A stretch of 64,000 nt of DNA from Hoeflea sp. (GTDB lineage Bacteria; Pseudomonadota; Alphaproteobacteria; Rhizobiales; Rhizobiaceae). Shown in pieces: positions 63,313-64,000 of this stretch; the first letter of the stretch is position 1; every line of letters begins with the position of its first letter. Below the pieces are notes generated by a model. The model searched no databases. It was not told the DNA's origin and saw only the letters and a program-made list of their open reading frames with translations. The stretch is from contig JAHRFE010000027.1 in assembly GCA_019084245.1 (NCBI GenBank), positions 333,170 to 397,169 of the forward strand, given 5' to 3'. A program made the translations under genes and the position numbers.

Positions 63313-64000
63313 TCAGGCGGTTCCCGCGAACGGCTGAGCCCGCTTCGGCCTGTCCGCCAAAGCATCACGCAGCAGGACCGGCGCGGTCTCGGCTGTTCTG
63401 AGGGTTGCTTCGCGGACATGCGCGGCGAAGGCGTCAGCCGGCATTGGCCGGCCGAACAGATAGCCCTGGAACTCGTGGCAGCCGCAGTCGCGCAGGAATG
63501 CGTGCTGGGCCGGGGTCTCGATGCCTTCGGCCAGCACGACGAAGCCGAGATCAAGCCCGAGCTGGACAATGCTTCTGGCCAGCGCCGTCCCGCGCTCGGT
63601 GTCGAGCGATTCCTTGACAAAACTCCGGTCGATCTTGAGCTGGTCGAGCGGCAGCTGCCTGAGATAGCTCAGCGACGAATACCCGGTGCCGAAATCATCG
63701 AGCGCGAAGCCGATGCCGGCGGCGCGCAGATTGTCGATCTTGGCGATCACCGGCGCCAGATCGTGGACAATGACGCTTTCGGTGAGTTCGATCTTGAGGC
63801 GTGCCGGCTCAACGCCGTGCAAACGGATCGTGTCCATGACGGAAGCCTCGAAATCGTCCACCTGAAACTGGTCGGCGCTGACATTGACGGCAAGGGTAAG
63901 CGTGCGCAGCGCGGGATCATCGCTCCACAGCGCCAGCGTCCGGCAGGCCTCCTGGATCACCCAGCCGCCCAGAAGCGGCATCAGCCCGGCGGCTTCGGCC
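63313..64000 (-). CDS. EAL-domain cyclic di-GMP phosphodiesterase, C-terminal part
   Basis: The gene enters from the right edge and ends at 63313. Visible EAL motifs are KIELTES, DDFGTGYSSLSYL, KIDRSFV and VVLAEGIET, all needed for catalysis. The EAL motif itself and any N-terminal sensor are outside the window, so activity and architecture are inferred. Confidence 0.88.
   Translation of the reverse strand, partial: AEAAGLMPLLGGWVIQEACRTLALWSDDPALRTLTLAVNVSADQFQVDDFEASVMDTIRLHGVEPARLKIELTESVIVHDLAPVIAKIDNLRAAGIGFALDDFGTGYSSLSYLRQLPLDQLKIDRSFVKESLDTERGTALARSIVQLGLDLGFVVLAEGIETPAQHAFLRDCGCHEFQGYLFGRPMPADAFAAHVREATLRTAETAPVLLRDALADRPKRAQPFAGTA

Overview
The window is GC-rich, densely coded chromosomal DNA of an alphaproteobacterium, most likely Rhizobiales (Rhizobiaceae or Hoeflea-like). 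This is inferred from gene order and RNA structure rather than from a database search: thyA-folA-hflK-hflC-DUF2065-degP, serB next to miaA, the sspB/DUF4169/ribbon-helix-helix cluster, a circularly permuted two-piece tmRNA, an EcfG-type promoter in front of ku-ligD, and several families of palindromic intergenic repeats.

Layout. 1-3.1 kb: start of a type ISP-like restriction-modification protein, a cluster of palindromic repeats, and an ArsA ATPase. 3.1-10.3 kb: a Tat-exported beta-helix protein, small membrane proteins, a frameshifted nitroreductase-like gene, a dienelactone hydrolase, an AhpD-like protein, a CorA transporter and a BrnT/BrnA toxin-antitoxin pair. 10.4-13.4 kb: ychJ and uvrD. 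13.5-16.6 kb: an AT-rich AlbA/Schlafen-like gene and a Fic protein, each next to a candidate operator. 16.6-22.7 kb: secreted META and Kazal-like proteins, MAPEG, ClC channel, thioesterase and an FAD-linked D-lactate dehydrogenase. 22.7-31.1 kb: a giant AsmA-like protein with a CTG start and an extra C-terminal domain, then the Ku-LigD end-joining pair. 31.1-32.8 kb: ribbon-helix-helix protein, DUF4169, SspB and the tmRNA gene. 32.9-38.3 kb: thyA, folA, hflK, hflC, DUF2065, degP. 38.4-41.6 kb: GNAT, serB, miaA, diguanylate cyclase. 41.7-42.9 kb: AT-rich MNT/HEPN pair. 43-48.3 kb: HerA-like ATPase, then ilvB-vapBC-ilvH behind a transcription attenuator. 48.4-52.8 kb: small secreted protein, aldo/keto reductase, LysE exporter and membrane proteins. 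52.9-54.6 kb: a cobalt-type nitrile hydratase operon. 54.7-55.8 kb: truncated globin, a 52-residue protein and an NsrR-like regulator. 56.3-59.4 kb: RecD-like helicase and an XRE/unknown/PIN cassette ending in a second partial XRE gene. 59.5-64 kb: a membrane protein plus ClpP-like protein pair, Old Yellow Enzyme with a divergent HxlR regulator, and a cut-off EAL protein.

Most of the window is core genome. The accessory pieces stand out by lower GC and by toxin-antitoxin or defence-like content: the AlbA/Schlafen gene, Fic, BrnTA, MNT/HEPN, VapBC inside the ilv operon, and the XRE/unknown/PIN cassette. The observations I would follow first are the XRE/unknown/PIN cassette bounded by 176-bp direct repeats, a 35-bp motif shared by three promoter regions, the ilv attenuator with a probably leaderless leader peptide, the EcfG promoter before ku-ligD, the CTG-started AsmA fusion, and the poly-histidine N-terminus of the nitrile hydratase alpha subunit.
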